Positions 42,971 through 52,459 of a stretch of DNA of 64,000 bases are shown here, one piece after another (within the stretch, counting starts at the first letter, position 1; each line of letters begins with the position of its first letter). Where the stretch lies: NCBI GenBank assembly GCA_910589655.1, contig CAJUTJ010000163.1:1-64000 (forward strand). Direction: 5' to 3'. The position numbers were made by a program, and so were the translations under genes. This DNA is from an uncultured Acetatifactor sp. Its GTDB lineage: Bacteria > Bacillota > Clostridia > Lachnospirales > Lachnospiraceae. Below the pieces are notes generated by a model. That model ran no database searches and was not told where the DNA came from. It was given only the letters and a program-made list of their open reading frames with translations.

Positions 42971-45816
42971 GTCACTCCCTTTGCGGGAGTGTGGATTGAA
43001 ATCACACTCTCGTAAATGTCATCAACGTCACCTGAAGTCACTCCCTTTGCGGGAGTGTGGATTGAAATGCAAAATCCCCAAGCTTATCCTTGCCGCGCTT
43101 GCCGTCACTCCCTTTGCGGGAGTGTGGATTGAAATTCCAAGCGTTTTAACGTCCATGTCCGTAAATCCGTCAGTCACTCCCTTTGCGGGAGTGTGGATTG
43201 AAATTGCCACAAAAGGACAACACACATTCCTGCAAATCCGTCACTCCCTTTGCGGGAGTGTGGATTGAAATTCAAATGGCCCGCGTCACCAATTGCCGCT
43301 TTAAAGTCACTCCCTTTGCGGGAGTGTGGATTGAAATTCAGGTATCATTTCGTCGTAAAACATCTCATCAAACGTCACTCCCTTTGCGGGAGTGTGGATT
43401 GAAATGCGTATCCCATATGGGACAATGGATATAGACGGCATCGTCACTCCCTTTGCGGGAGTGTGGATTGAAATCAGCGCCGGGCGTTTAGTGCTATTCC
43501 GTTTTTTAGTCACTCCCTTTGCGGGAGTGTGGATTGAAATGGAATTGTGAGCCGTATACGACAGTATCAATTACGTCACTCCCTTTGCGGGAGTGTGGAT
43601 TGAAATGCCGCTCTGACCCGCCCCAATAGCTTCCAAATAAAAGTCACTCCCTTTGCGGGAGTGTGGATTGAAATCTTCCATTTTTGTATCTCCTCTCAGC
43701 TTTGATTAGTCACTCCCTTTGCGGGAGTGTGGATTGAAATTAGCGCGCCACAGGGGCATGTGCGTGCCGCCTGCTCGGTCACTCCCTTTGCGGGAGTGTG
43801 GATTGAAATAGATATGTATTTAAGGGATATGACTGGCTTGGAGTCACTCCCTTTGCGGGAGTGTGGATTGAAATTTCGATCGCAATCTGAGTTATCCATC
43901 CTTTATCGTCACTCCCTTTGCGGGAGTGTGGATTGAAATAGGTGCTCCGCTTGGTCTATAAACGGCTGCCCTAGCGTCACTCCCTTTGCGGGAGTGTGGA
44001 TTGAAATAATCATTGAGTAGGCGGTCTGCGTAATGCCTAATTGTCACTCCCTTTGCGGGAGTGTGGATTGAAATATGACGTTGGTGAGAGTTGCAGAAAT
44101 TGCAGAAAAGTCACTCCCTTTGCGGGAGTGTGGATTGAAATCTGCTTTCCTATGGCCCATTTGATTTTGTTATACAGTCACTCCCTTTGCGGGAGTGTGG
44201 ATTGAAATTCAGATTCCGCTGCGGCTGTATCTGCGGATTGTGCCGGTCACTCCCTTTGCGGGAGTGTGGATTGAAATTCAGATTCCGCTGCGGCTGTATC
44301 TGCGGATTGTGCGTCACTCCCTTTGCGGGAGTGTGGATTGAAATCATTGAAACTCCGTTACCTACAATGGTTAAGGCGTGTCACTCCCTTTGCGGGAGTG
44401 TGGATTGAAATCTCCCAAAGCCATTTAAGCAGGTCAGCCAAAGAGTCACTCCCTTTGCGGGAGTGTGGATTGAAATAGCGGTATCGGGCAGGCATCACCG
44501 ACCACAAGGCAGTCACTCCCTTTGCGGGAGTGTGGATTGAAATCTCTTCCTATACGGATTGTTTTCGGGTCTTGCGGATGTCACTCCCTTTGCGGGAGTG
44601 TGGATTGAAATTCGTTTTACGATAACAAAAAAGTCACCTCCAGTATTGTCACTCCCTTTGCGGGAGTGTGGATTGAAATCGCTTGCCCTCTCTGCTCCGA
44701 ATGGGATTTTCTGCGTCACTCCCTTTGCGGGAGTGTGGATTGAAATATGTACTTTTAGTTGATGCAATCATAACCCTTGTGTCACTCCCTTTGCGGGAGT
44801 GTGGATTGAAATTATTGATTGACTGATTTTATTATATCACTTACCGAGTCACTCCCTTTGCGGGAGTGTGGATTGAAATATGCCACACCGCCTTTCCCGG
44901 CAACCATGACCTGTGTCACTCCCTTTGCGGGAGTGTGGATTGAAATCCGAAGTTTATCTTGCCCCCTATCATAGTGTATGTCTGTCACTCCCTTTGCGGG
45001 AGTGTGGATTGAAATCGATTTCCTCCCGCCAGAACCTATCAAGATAGCGGTCACTCCCTTTGCGGGAGTGTGGATTGAAATCGCAAAATGCACATGAACA
45101 TTTACGGATACCCACTGTCACTCCCTTTGCGGGAGTGTGGATTGAAATATCAACCAAAAGGACGCTATTGGGGGGTGGAGCCATGTCACTCCCTTTGCGG
45201 GAGTGTGGATTGAAATCGTAGCCAGTGCCGGAAACTGTACCAAAATTATAGTCACTCCCTTTGCGGGAGTGTGGATTGAAATATAGGATCCGCCCCGGCC
45301 AGCGCTGCCGACAGAGTCACTCCCTTTGCGGGAGTGTGGATTGAAATCCAAAATTACGTACACCCGCGGAGCGTAATCCGAGTCACTCCCTTTGCGGGAG
45401 TGTGGATTGAAATCCCAAAATTACGTACACTCTCGTAGCGTAATCCGGTCACTCCCTTTGCGGGAGTGTGGATTGAAATGTACCCACCCGCCACATTAGA
45501 AGAAATCCTTATAGTCACTCCCCTTGCGGGAGTGTGGATTGAAATCACCCTGTGCCACTTAATGTCTGCGGCTTCATAGGGTCACTCCCCTTGCGGGAGT
45601 GTGGATTGAAATAAACTCCACGGCCCATACCCACGGATCAGCCTCCCGTCACTCCCCTTGCGGGAGTGTGGATTGAAATCACTTGCTTCCGGGATACCTC
45701 AATACCGTCCTCATGTCACTCCCTTTGCGGGAGTGTGGATTGAAATAATGTGTGGCGAGCCTGCGGGTTGATACGCCAAGACCGTCCCTTCCCTTTGCGG
45801 AAGTGTGAATTGAAAT
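42971..45816 (+). CRISPR. Type I-C CRISPR array, 43 repeats and 42 spacers
   Basis: The 32-bp repeat starts GTCACTCCCTTTGCGGGAG and ends TGTGGATTGAAAT, with a 7-bp stem CACTCCC/GGGAGTG. I counted 42 full copies (first 42971-43002, last 45715-45746) and a degenerate final copy (45784-45816). Spacers are about 33-37 bp. Repeats 39, 40 and 41 (45514, 45581, 45648) carry CCCCTTGCGGG instead of CCCTTTGCGGG. The degenerate end and variant repeats are distal to cas2, so the oldest spacers are on the right. Spacers 19 and 20 (44209-44245, 44278-44312) are the same sequence apart from the end; spacers 36 and 37 (45348-45381, 45414-45447) are near-identical with internal differences. Short ORFs across the array are artefacts. 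Confidence 0.98.
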
Positions 45817-46521
45817 GCCGCCTCCATAGTGGCGGAACCTGCAGAACCGGTATCCTCCTTACAGAGGTGTGCAGCAGAATACAACAACGGAAAGTCCGGT
45901 TGCATATCATAGATAGCCATTTCTACATGAAACAGCGGCAACAAAAGTAATTATGGCAACGATACGAAAAAATCATAATAATGCAGATTATAATTGTACA
46001 TTTCGCTGTCATTCTGTATAATAGGGATATAAACCTATTTTATGTAAATAGGACAAACATTCAGTCAGATTTGCTTTACAACACGGCATTGTACGAAATA
46101 GCGGGGATTACATATTTTGCCTGTATAGGCTTAATTGTGAAACGGCTTATTGAATGGTTGTGCATAAGGCTTTCCGGAGGATGTGATGAAGTCCGTAAGT
46201 TAACGAAAGGTCAATCAAAACCGTAATCACACCTGCCGGAATGATGGAATGCTCAAAGAAGTGACACTTGAAGGATTTGAGGACAGGCCGCTTCATAAAC
46301 TTAGTATTCTCATATAATCCGGCATGAAATAATGCGGAAAAGGCAGATGTTCAGCTCATGGCAGTACAGGGCAATGAAACAGTATGGTGAAGCAATGCTG
46401 AGGCTGTTTTGAAAAGATCTCTAAACGAAGGTTTTCACATATAGAACTGTAGCGAAGAGACAAAATCGGAATAAAAACAGGAGGGAAGCTGCGGTGGACC
46501 GCCACCTCGGCAAACGGGAAA
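45817..46521. other. Gap between the array and the STM4015 operon
   Basis: 705 bp. A good plus-strand promoter is present: TTGTAC (45994-45999), 17-bp spacer, TATAAT (46017-46022), probably serving the STM operon through a ~490-nt leader. An AGGAGGG site (46479-46485) lies 36 nt before the STM4015 ATG with a GGTGG/CCACC hairpin (46493-46506) between. No other gene is supported; a short ORF beginning upstream of the promoter (45981) is not believed. Confidence 0.5.
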
Positions 46522-47379
46522 ATGGGAAAAAGCAAAATTTATTCTTACGATTATGATGAGTACGAAAGCGGAAAAAGCGCGGAGACAATGGCAGAGGATA
46601 TATTAGCAGATCCGGAGTTTTCTGAGCTGGAGGAACTGATTATCGGCGGCTGGGGGGGCGAATATGAGGATGACTGCCAGCCGATTTTAGACGCAATTGC
46701 CGATAATGCGGACAAATTCAGCCATATTACGAAGCTTTTTGTGGGTGATATGGATTTTGAGGTATGCGAGGTTTCATGGATCATGCAGGGAAATTACAGC
46801 CGAATTTGGAAGGCTATGCCCCAGCTTAAAGAATTAACCATAAAGGGCAGCATGGAGCTTACGCTGGGAGAGATTGAGCATGAGAATTTAGAGTCGTTGA
46901 CCATTATCTGCGGCGGATTGGGAAAGGATGTTATTAGGGAAATCGAGAAGGCTAAGCTCCCTAACTTAAAGAAACTGCTTCTTTACATCGGCGTTGAGAA
47001 TTATGGTTTTGACGGTGATGCGGGCACTATAAAGGAGCTGCTTGCCAATTCCGATTTCCCCAAGCTTACTTATCTTGGAATCGAAGACAGCGAGATTCAG
47101 GATGAATTGACGGAGGTGGTACTGGAGAGCAAGTATATCTCTCAGATATCAACCTTGGATCTGTCCAACGGAACATTGACGGATAAAGGCGGGAGTCTGC
47201 TTTTGGAAAAACTGCCGGATCTTCCCAATATCAAAAAATTGGATGTTCATCATCACTACTTATCGGATGAAATGATGGAAAAGCTCGAAAAGCTGTCCGT
47301 TGAAACCGATTTATCCGAGCAGGAAGATGCGGAAGAATGGAACGGGCAGATATGGTACAATGCGATGCTGACGGAATAA
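46522..47379 (+). CDS. STM4015 family leucine-rich-repeat protein
   Basis: A 285-residue protein with leucine-rich-repeat-like spacing (LEELIIGGW, LKELTIKGS, LESLTIICGG, LKKLLLYIGV, LTYLGIEDSEI, STLDLSNGTLTDKGG, IKKLDVHHHYLSD). It matches the STM4015 family, named from Salmonella, found with the four genes that follow. Likely a protein-binding scaffold in the cytoplasm. The ATG at 46522 has only a weak GGGA nearby; a strong AGGAGGG sits 36 nt upstream beyond a small hairpin. Its end overlaps the next gene. Confidence 0.85.
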   Translation: MGKSKIYSYDYDEYESGKSAETMAEDILADPEFSELEELIIGGWGGEYEDDCQPILDAIADNADKFSHITKLFVGDMDFEVCEVSWIMQGNYSRIWKAMPQLKELTIKGSMELTLGEIEHENLESLTIICGGLGKDVIREIEKAKLPNLKKLLLYIGVENYGFDGDAGTIKELLANSDFPKLTYLGIEDSEIQDELTEVVLESKYISQISTLDLSNGTLTDKGGSLLLEKLPDLPNIKKLDVHHHYLSDEMMEKLEKLSVETDLSEQEDAEEWNGQIWYNAMLTE

Positions 47380-48425
47380 ACAGGATTATTTTAATCGGCT
47401 CGGACAGCGGCAAACGAAAGATTTATTTTGAAAAAGCAGCCGCCGATGCGGGAGTCAATCTCTCCTTTTATGATTGGAAGGATTTTTTTCTTCTGGAAAA
47501 AGCCGAAAGCCTGGAAAACAGTGTGGTTAAAATCGATGCGCCGGAGTGGGAAAGCTGTCGGCTCAGAGAACTGGATGAGCTTACGGCGCAGTATGAGGAA
47601 AGGCTTTTTCAGCTTGCAAAACTGCCCTTCGGAGCCTTTTTCAATCATCCCTTCGAAATTGCGGAAGCGCTGAATAAGCGGAAATGCAAACAAAGGCTTA
47701 TGGAAAACGGTATTGCTGTAACCGAAATGTATGAAGAACATTTTTCCCGCAGAGAAGAGCTGTTTGATTTCATGAAGGAACAGAGGCTGCATCAGGTTTT
47801 TATAAAGCCCTTAAAGGGGTCGGGAGCGGCAGGTGTAACGGCGCTTAGGTTTTCTCCGGCAAAAGGGAAAACGGTTCTTTACACCTGTGCAGCGCTGAAT
47901 CGGGATGAGATTGTAAATACGAAAAAAATGTACCGCCTTGAGGATAAGGACGGGGAGGCTTTTTTGGATAAGCTTTTGGAGCTGGACTGTGCCGTAGAAA
48001 AATGGTATCGGAAATCTGTTTTTGAGGGTTATTCCTATGACCTGCGGGTGGTGGTTCAGGATAATCATGTCGACTATATTTTACCCAGATTATCCAAGGG
48101 TCCGATTACCAATCTGCATTTGAATAATCATTCCATGGAATTTAGTAAACTGAACTTGGACAATGCCGTGGTTGACAGGCTTACGGAGGTTTGTATCAGG
48201 GCAGCAGGCTGTTATCCACGCTTAAAAAGTATCGGAATGGATGTGCTTTTGGAGAAGGAAAGTCAAAAGCCCTATGTTATTGAAATGAATGCGCAAGGGG
48301 ATCTGCTCCATAAGGATGTCTATCACGAAAATAAGATTTATAAACGGCAGATTGAAATAATGAAGGCAATGACGGCTTATGGGTCTGCGGAGACCGGATA
48401 TGAGACTGACAGTACACAGAGTTGA
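47337..48425 (+). CDS. STM4014 family ATP-grasp protein
   Basis: A protein of about 360 residues with an ATP-grasp fold (RimK/glutathione-synthetase-like). Motifs: RIILIGSDSGKRKIYFEKAA at the N-terminus, LNKRKCKQRLMENGIAV, VFIKPLKGSGAAGVTALRF (lysine plus glycine-rich ATP loop), VFEGYSYDLRVVVQDNHV, IGMDVLLEK, and VIEMNAQGD with the Mg-binding E-x-N. ATP-grasp enzymes join a carboxylate to an amine or thiol. The start is uncertain: ATG 47337 overlaps STM4015 by 43 bp; ATG 47352 is an alternative. Substrate unknown; the family is only known from this operon type. Confidence 0.82.
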   Translation: MERADMVQCDADGINRIILIGSDSGKRKIYFEKAAADAGVNLSFYDWKDFFLLEKAESLENSVVKIDAPEWESCRLRELDELTAQYEERLFQLAKLPFGAFFNHPFEIAEALNKRKCKQRLMENGIAVTEMYEEHFSRREELFDFMKEQRLHQVFIKPLKGSGAAGVTALRFSPAKGKTVLYTCAALNRDEIVNTKKMYRLEDKDGEAFLDKLLELDCAVEKWYRKSVFEGYSYDLRVVVQDNHVDYILPRLSKGPITNLHLNNHSMEFSKLNLDNAVVDRLTEVCIRAAGCYPRLKSIGMDVLLEKESQKPYVIEMNAQGDLLHKDVYHENKIYKRQIEIMKAMTAYGSAETGYETDSTQS

Positions 48426-48468
48426 AAACAGCTCTGATACCTCTGATACAATAGAAAGGACTAAATAA

Positions 48469-49326
48469 ATGACAGGTGAAGTACCGTTTTCGGCTTTTCA
48501 GTCAAGTATGAATGAAAATAGATGTTCGGTTGACATGACAGAAGTGGTGGGAAAATGTGATATTCTGTTTATCTGCTTGGATACCTTGCGGTATGACGCC
48601 GCCATAGAGGAAGAGAGATGCGGCGGCACTCCCGTTTTAAACAGGTACGGTATGTGGGAGAAGCGTCAGGCTCCCGGTAATTTTACATATCCTTCTCATC
48701 ATGCAATTTTTTCAGGATTCCTTCCGGCTAAGGAGGAAGCAAAAAATATAGCCCAACAGGAAAAACTTTTTTTCCCCAAGAGTATGGGAATGGGAAAAAA
48801 GATTCCCAAGGGTTCATACGGGTTTGACACCAGCAATCTGGTGCAGGGACTTCACAAAGACGGGTATGATACATGGTGTGTAGGAGGAGTTGCCTTTTTT
48901 GATAAACGTTCCGATATGGGTAAGGTATTTCCGTCTTTTTTTGAAAAGAGCTATTGGAATCCTTCCTTTGCATGTCCGGTGCAGGACAGTACCAAAAATC
49001 AGGTGGATTTTATTTTAAAAAGGTTGGAACAAAATACGGATGACCGGAAAATCTTCTTATACCTGAATGTCTGCTCTATCCATTACCCCAATTATTTTTA
49101 TGTGGAAAATGAAAAGAGCGACAGCCTTGAAACACACCGGGCGGCATTGCGGTATGCGGACGGCGAGTTGGGCAGGCTTTTGGATGCTTGGAAAAGCAAA
49201 AGGGGCGATACATTTGTAGTATGTTTTTCGGATCACGGAACCTGCTACGGGGAGGATGGGTATGTGTTCCACGGTGTGAATCATCCTGTGGTAAATACAG
49301 TGCCATATAAGCATTTTTTCCTATAA
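48469..49326 (+). CDS. STM4013/SEN3800 family sulfatase-fold hydrolase
   Basis: A 285-residue alkaline-phosphatase/sulfatase superfamily protein, about half the size of secreted sulfatases and without a signal peptide, so cytoplasmic. Metal site: CLDTLRYD (Asp38), FSDHGTCYGE (Asp255-His256) and FHG (His268). The nucleophile position reads NFTYPSHHAIFSG: a Thr (73) replaces the Cys/Ser converted to formylglycine in sulfatases, as in phosphate-transferring members (LtaS, phosphoglycerate mutase types). It therefore probably acts on a phosphate ester or transfers phospho groups. It follows STM4014 by 43 bp. Confidence 0.82.
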   Translation: MTGEVPFSAFQSSMNENRCSVDMTEVVGKCDILFICLDTLRYDAAIEEERCGGTPVLNRYGMWEKRQAPGNFTYPSHHAIFSGFLPAKEEAKNIAQQEKLFFPKSMGMGKKIPKGSYGFDTSNLVQGLHKDGYDTWCVGGVAFFDKRSDMGKVFPSFFEKSYWNPSFACPVQDSTKNQVDFILKRLEQNTDDRKIFLYLNVCSIHYPNYFYVENEKSDSLETHRAALRYADGELGRLLDAWKSKRGDTFVVCFSDHGTCYGEDGYVFHGVNHPVVNTVPYKHFFL

Positions 49327-49394
49327 TACGAGATGATTTCGGAAGGCAGCGCCAATACGTCACTGATACAACAGCGGCATAGATGGAGGTCGGA

Positions 49395-50846
49395 ATGAAC
49401 AGATATATCCAATATATGTACAGCTATCCTCATAAGACAGCATACAGGCTGTTAGAAAATATTAGTTTAAAGGATTATTTTTTTAATCTTGAAGGTGAAG
49501 GGCATAGTTTATACCTTCACCTTCCCTTTTGTGAGAGCAAATGTGGCTACTGCAATTTATTTTCCGTTACGGGATGTCGTAAAATGCAGATGGAGGCTTA
49601 TCTGGATGCAGTGCTGCGCCAAATAAAGCAATATAAGGAGATTATGCCCCGGAGCACGTCTTTTGGAGATTTTACCATTGGCGGGGGAACTCCTTTGCTG
49701 CTGGAGTGCGGTCAAATGTCCCGTATTTTTGAGGCCGTAGCGGCAAATATGCCGCTGGAAGGTGACTGCAAAGTGATAATAGAGACGGCGCCGAACCAAA
49801 CAGACAGGGAGAAAGCGGAACTGCTGAAAAGGCTTGGAGTCACAAGGGTCAGCATGGGAATTCAGAGCTTTGACGATAAGGAACTCCGGTGGCTGGGGAG
49901 AAATCATGACAGCGCGCGTGCAAAGAAAGCGGCGGAGCTTTTATCCGGTACGGGATTTGAATGTGTTAATTTTGATTTTATTTACGGTCTGCCTGAACAA
50001 ACGGCGGAAAGTCTGGTTTGTTCCTTACAGACAGCGCTGGACTTTGAGCCGGATGAAATCTTCCTTTATCCCCTGTATATCAAACATGGTGTCCGGCTTG
50101 AGAGAGAAGGACAGAAGGATGTATTGGATTCCGACCATACCTATGAACTATACCGGTGCGGTTCGGAATATTTAAAAGAGAAGGGTTATATACAGAAATC
50201 CATGCGGCGTTTTCTGAAAAAAGATTCCGCGGGTTCCTGCACGGAATTCAGTGAATGCGGACTGAAAAGTGCGTTGTCTCTGGGCTGCGGCGGAAGAAGT
50301 TATCTGGGACGCCTGCATACTTGCACTCCCTATAGGACGAATAGAAATGCGGCATTGAAAGAGATTCAAGAGTATCAGCGCAAGGAAGACTTTTTCTCCG
50401 TTACAAACGGCATCCTGCTTTCGGAGGATGAAATCAAAAGAAGGTATGTGATTAAACATCTGCTGTTTCTTCCCGGTATCTCGGCGCAGGCATATAAACA
50501 GGCTTTTCAGAAAGATATATGGGAAGATTTTCCGGTTTTGAGACAGTGGGTGGAGCAAGGGTGGCTGCAGGAAAACCACGGCGGTTTCGAGCATGGCGCC
50601 ATGGATCACAATGTAAGTAACGGGACTGCTCCAGACAATAGCGGTATGTGGACTGGCTGCATGGAGCATACATCGGAGCCTCTGGAACTGCCGGAATATA
50701 TCGGGCATACATCGGAGCCTCTGGAACTGCCGGATTATATCGGGCTTACAACGGAGGGATTGGGACTGTCGGACTATATCGGGCCGCAGCTGATTTCGGA
50801 GGATATTATGGGGAAAATGCTGGAATGGGAGCGGATAAATGCATAA
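49395..50846 (+). CDS. STM4012 family HemN-like radical SAM protein
   Basis: A 483-residue radical SAM enzyme. ATG 49395 (MNRYIQYMYSYPHKTAYRL) is chosen because GGAGG precedes it. Cluster motif HLPFCESKCGYCNLFS (Cys46, Cys50, Cys53, with Tyr/Phe context as in HemN); GGGTPLLL for SAM binding; ETAPNQ and RVSMGIQSFDDKEL as in HemN-like proteins. The C-terminus carries a HemN-like winged-helix segment and then a 13-residue repeat (HTSEPLELPEYIG twice and LTTEGLGLSDYIG; DNA 50667-50783). It overlaps the next gene by 8 bp. The HemN likeness is structural; substrate is unknown. Confidence 0.85.
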   Translation: MNRYIQYMYSYPHKTAYRLLENISLKDYFFNLEGEGHSLYLHLPFCESKCGYCNLFSVTGCRKMQMEAYLDAVLRQIKQYKEIMPRSTSFGDFTIGGGTPLLLECGQMSRIFEAVAANMPLEGDCKVIIETAPNQTDREKAELLKRLGVTRVSMGIQSFDDKELRWLGRNHDSARAKKAAELLSGTGFECVNFDFIYGLPEQTAESLVCSLQTALDFEPDEIFLYPLYIKHGVRLEREGQKDVLDSDHTYELYRCGSEYLKEKGYIQKSMRRFLKKDSAGSCTEFSECGLKSALSLGCGGRSYLGRLHTCTPYRTNRNAALKEIQEYQRKEDFFSVTNGILLSEDEIKRRYVIKHLLFLPGISAQAYKQAFQKDIWEDFPVLRQWVEQGWLQENHGGFEHGAMDHNVSNGTAPDNSGMWTGCMEHTSEPLELPEYIGHTSEPLELPDYIGLTTEGLGLSDYIGPQLISEDIMGKMLEWERINA

Positions 50847-52353
50847 AAGAACCGTTATTTACAGGGGGAGTTTGAAAAGCTGTAATTACAGCTGTTCCTA
50901 TTGCCCTTTTGCAAAGCACAAAATGCAGCCCTCAGAGGGGGAGAAAGACAAACGAAATTTCATGAGGTTTTGTGACAGTATCGAGAGCAGAGCGGAGGAT
51001 TTTGCTATCGGTGCAGTTTTTGTCACACCTTACGGAGAGGCATCCATACACCATTGGTATTGGGAAGGCTTGTCACACTTGGCCGGACTGCCTGAAATTG
51101 ACAGGGTAGGAATACAGACAAACCTCAGCTTTTCCGTGGAGGAATGCCTGCAGATATTTGGCACTGAGGGAAGGGATAAACTCTGTGTTTGGGCAACTTT
51201 CCATCCTGAGATGACATCGATGGATGAATTTGTGTCTAAATGCCATAAGCTGATTCAAAATCACGTCATGGTCTGCGCCGGAGCGGTAGGAGTCCCCCAA
51301 AAGATACAATTGATACGGGAATTGCGGGAGAAACTTTCTCCCGCCGTTTATTTATGGGTCAATAAAATGGACGGCTTGAAAAGAAATTATGAACCGAATG
51401 AAATAGAAGAAATTACGGAAATAGACCCTTTTTTTAAATATGAACTGGAACATCCCAATGCCGTTCCGGAAATGTGTGTGGACAGATGCTTTGTAGAGGC
51501 TGACGGAAAAATACATACCTGCAATATCAGCGCAACAAAGGCTGTCAATTGGTATGATTCCGGTAAGGAGGAAATTTTTGCTCCGGTATGCCGCCGGAAA
51601 AGGTGTACCTGTTATCTTGCTTACGGGGGAAGAAACGATTTTAAGCCGAAAAATGTATTTGGCAGCTATCCTGTTTTCAGAATCCCCGAAAAGTTTAAGG
51701 CTGTTTTTTTTGACTTGGACGGAACATTGCTTCCTGCCTATGGCAGGAAAGAAGCGATATCCGAGAGAGAAACGCCGGACGGGAAAAGGCTTTTGAGGGG
51801 GCTTCCGGACGGTATTCGCCGGAAATTGGCGGTATTAAGGAATACCTGTCCGATTTTTCTGGCTACATCCATGCCTGTTGAGGAAGTGCAAAGAAGGCTT
51901 AAGAAGGACATGGATATCTTTCAGGGCGGCATTTTCGCATCGGGGGGTTACTTATGGCTAAAAGACGGGCAAGAGAGCAAGGAAAAAATTTACCCGATTC
52001 AGATAGGAAACCGGCTTGAAGTAACAGAGTTTGCCCATAGCGCCAAGGCAAAGCTTATTATCTATAGGAAAGACGGTATTCCCTATAAAGTTACTATGAT
52101 CAAAAGCCGTCATTGCCTGTGGGAGGAAGCGGAATGTGCCAGAATGGAAGAAATCTCGGCGGATTGGGATTATCGTTTTTTTATCGAAGGTAATTGTATG
52201 GAAATGGTTAAGAAAGGACAGGATAAAGGTACAGGTATTGAAGAATTGTGCAAATGGCTTGCCATTGCAGCAGAGGAAGTATTGGCAGTGGGAAATGACA
52301 GTGAGGATGCCGCCATGGAAAGGGTATGCGGGGCGTATATTCATAAAGTTTAG
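50839..52353 (+). CDS. STM4011 family radical SAM protein fused to a HAD phosphatase
   Basis: A 504-residue two-domain enzyme. Residues 1-~280 are the STM4011 radical SAM part: YRGSLKSCNYSCSYCPFAKH (Cys15, Cys19, Cys22), FVTPYGEASIHHWYWEGL, VGIQTNLSFS, and an auxiliary cluster-type region with CVDRCFVEADGKIHTCNIS and CRRKRCTCYLAYGGRNDF. Residues ~288-504 are a Cof-type HAD hydrolase: VFFDLDGTLLPAYG (Asp292, Asp294), FLATSMP, and AVGNDSEDAAMERV (motif IV). The STM4011 protein alone is ~280 residues, so this is a fusion of enzyme and phosphatase. It overlaps STM4012 by 8 bp, so all five genes are one operon. Confidence 0.86.
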   Translation: MHKRTVIYRGSLKSCNYSCSYCPFAKHKMQPSEGEKDKRNFMRFCDSIESRAEDFAIGAVFVTPYGEASIHHWYWEGLSHLAGLPEIDRVGIQTNLSFSVEECLQIFGTEGRDKLCVWATFHPEMTSMDEFVSKCHKLIQNHVMVCAGAVGVPQKIQLIRELREKLSPAVYLWVNKMDGLKRNYEPNEIEEITEIDPFFKYELEHPNAVPEMCVDRCFVEADGKIHTCNISATKAVNWYDSGKEEIFAPVCRRKRCTCYLAYGGRNDFKPKNVFGSYPVFRIPEKFKAVFFDLDGTLLPAYGRKEAISERETPDGKRLLRGLPDGIRRKLAVLRNTCPIFLATSMPVEEVQRRLKKDMDIFQGGIFASGGYLWLKDGQESKEKIYPIQIGNRLEVTEFAHSAKAKLIIYRKDGIPYKVTMIKSRHCLWEEAECARMEEISADWDYRFFIEGNCMEMVKKGQDKGTGIEELCKWLAIAAEEVLAVGNDSEDAAMERVCGAYIHKV

Positions 52354-52459
52354 AGAGTTGTCTGAAAGCAGCTTTCCATGTGGTGTGCGTTACAGACTGC
52401 AGAAACGCTTCCTGCTTCCTCGCCTTGCACCGATTCATTGATTATATGTGTCGCATTGT

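Noticed and set aside
42971..45816. Possible self-targeting spacers
   Set aside because: By eye I found no spacer matching elsewhere in the window; a proper search was not possible, so nothing is claimed.
42966..45944. Many ORFs on both strands across the CRISPR array with repeated TPFAGVWIEI or ISIHTPAKGVT peptides
   Set aside because: They are translations of the CRISPR repeat and vary only in spacer-encoded parts; they have no ribosome binding sites.
45981..46226. 81-residue ORF after the CRISPR array
   Set aside because: Starts upstream of the only good promoter in the gap, has no ribosome binding site and no recognisable feature.
46261..46317. Short ORF reading VTLEGFEDRPLHKLS, resembling part of an ABC ATPase signature region
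   Set aside because: Only 18 codons, no full LSGGQ motif and no Walker motifs nearby; similarity may be chance.
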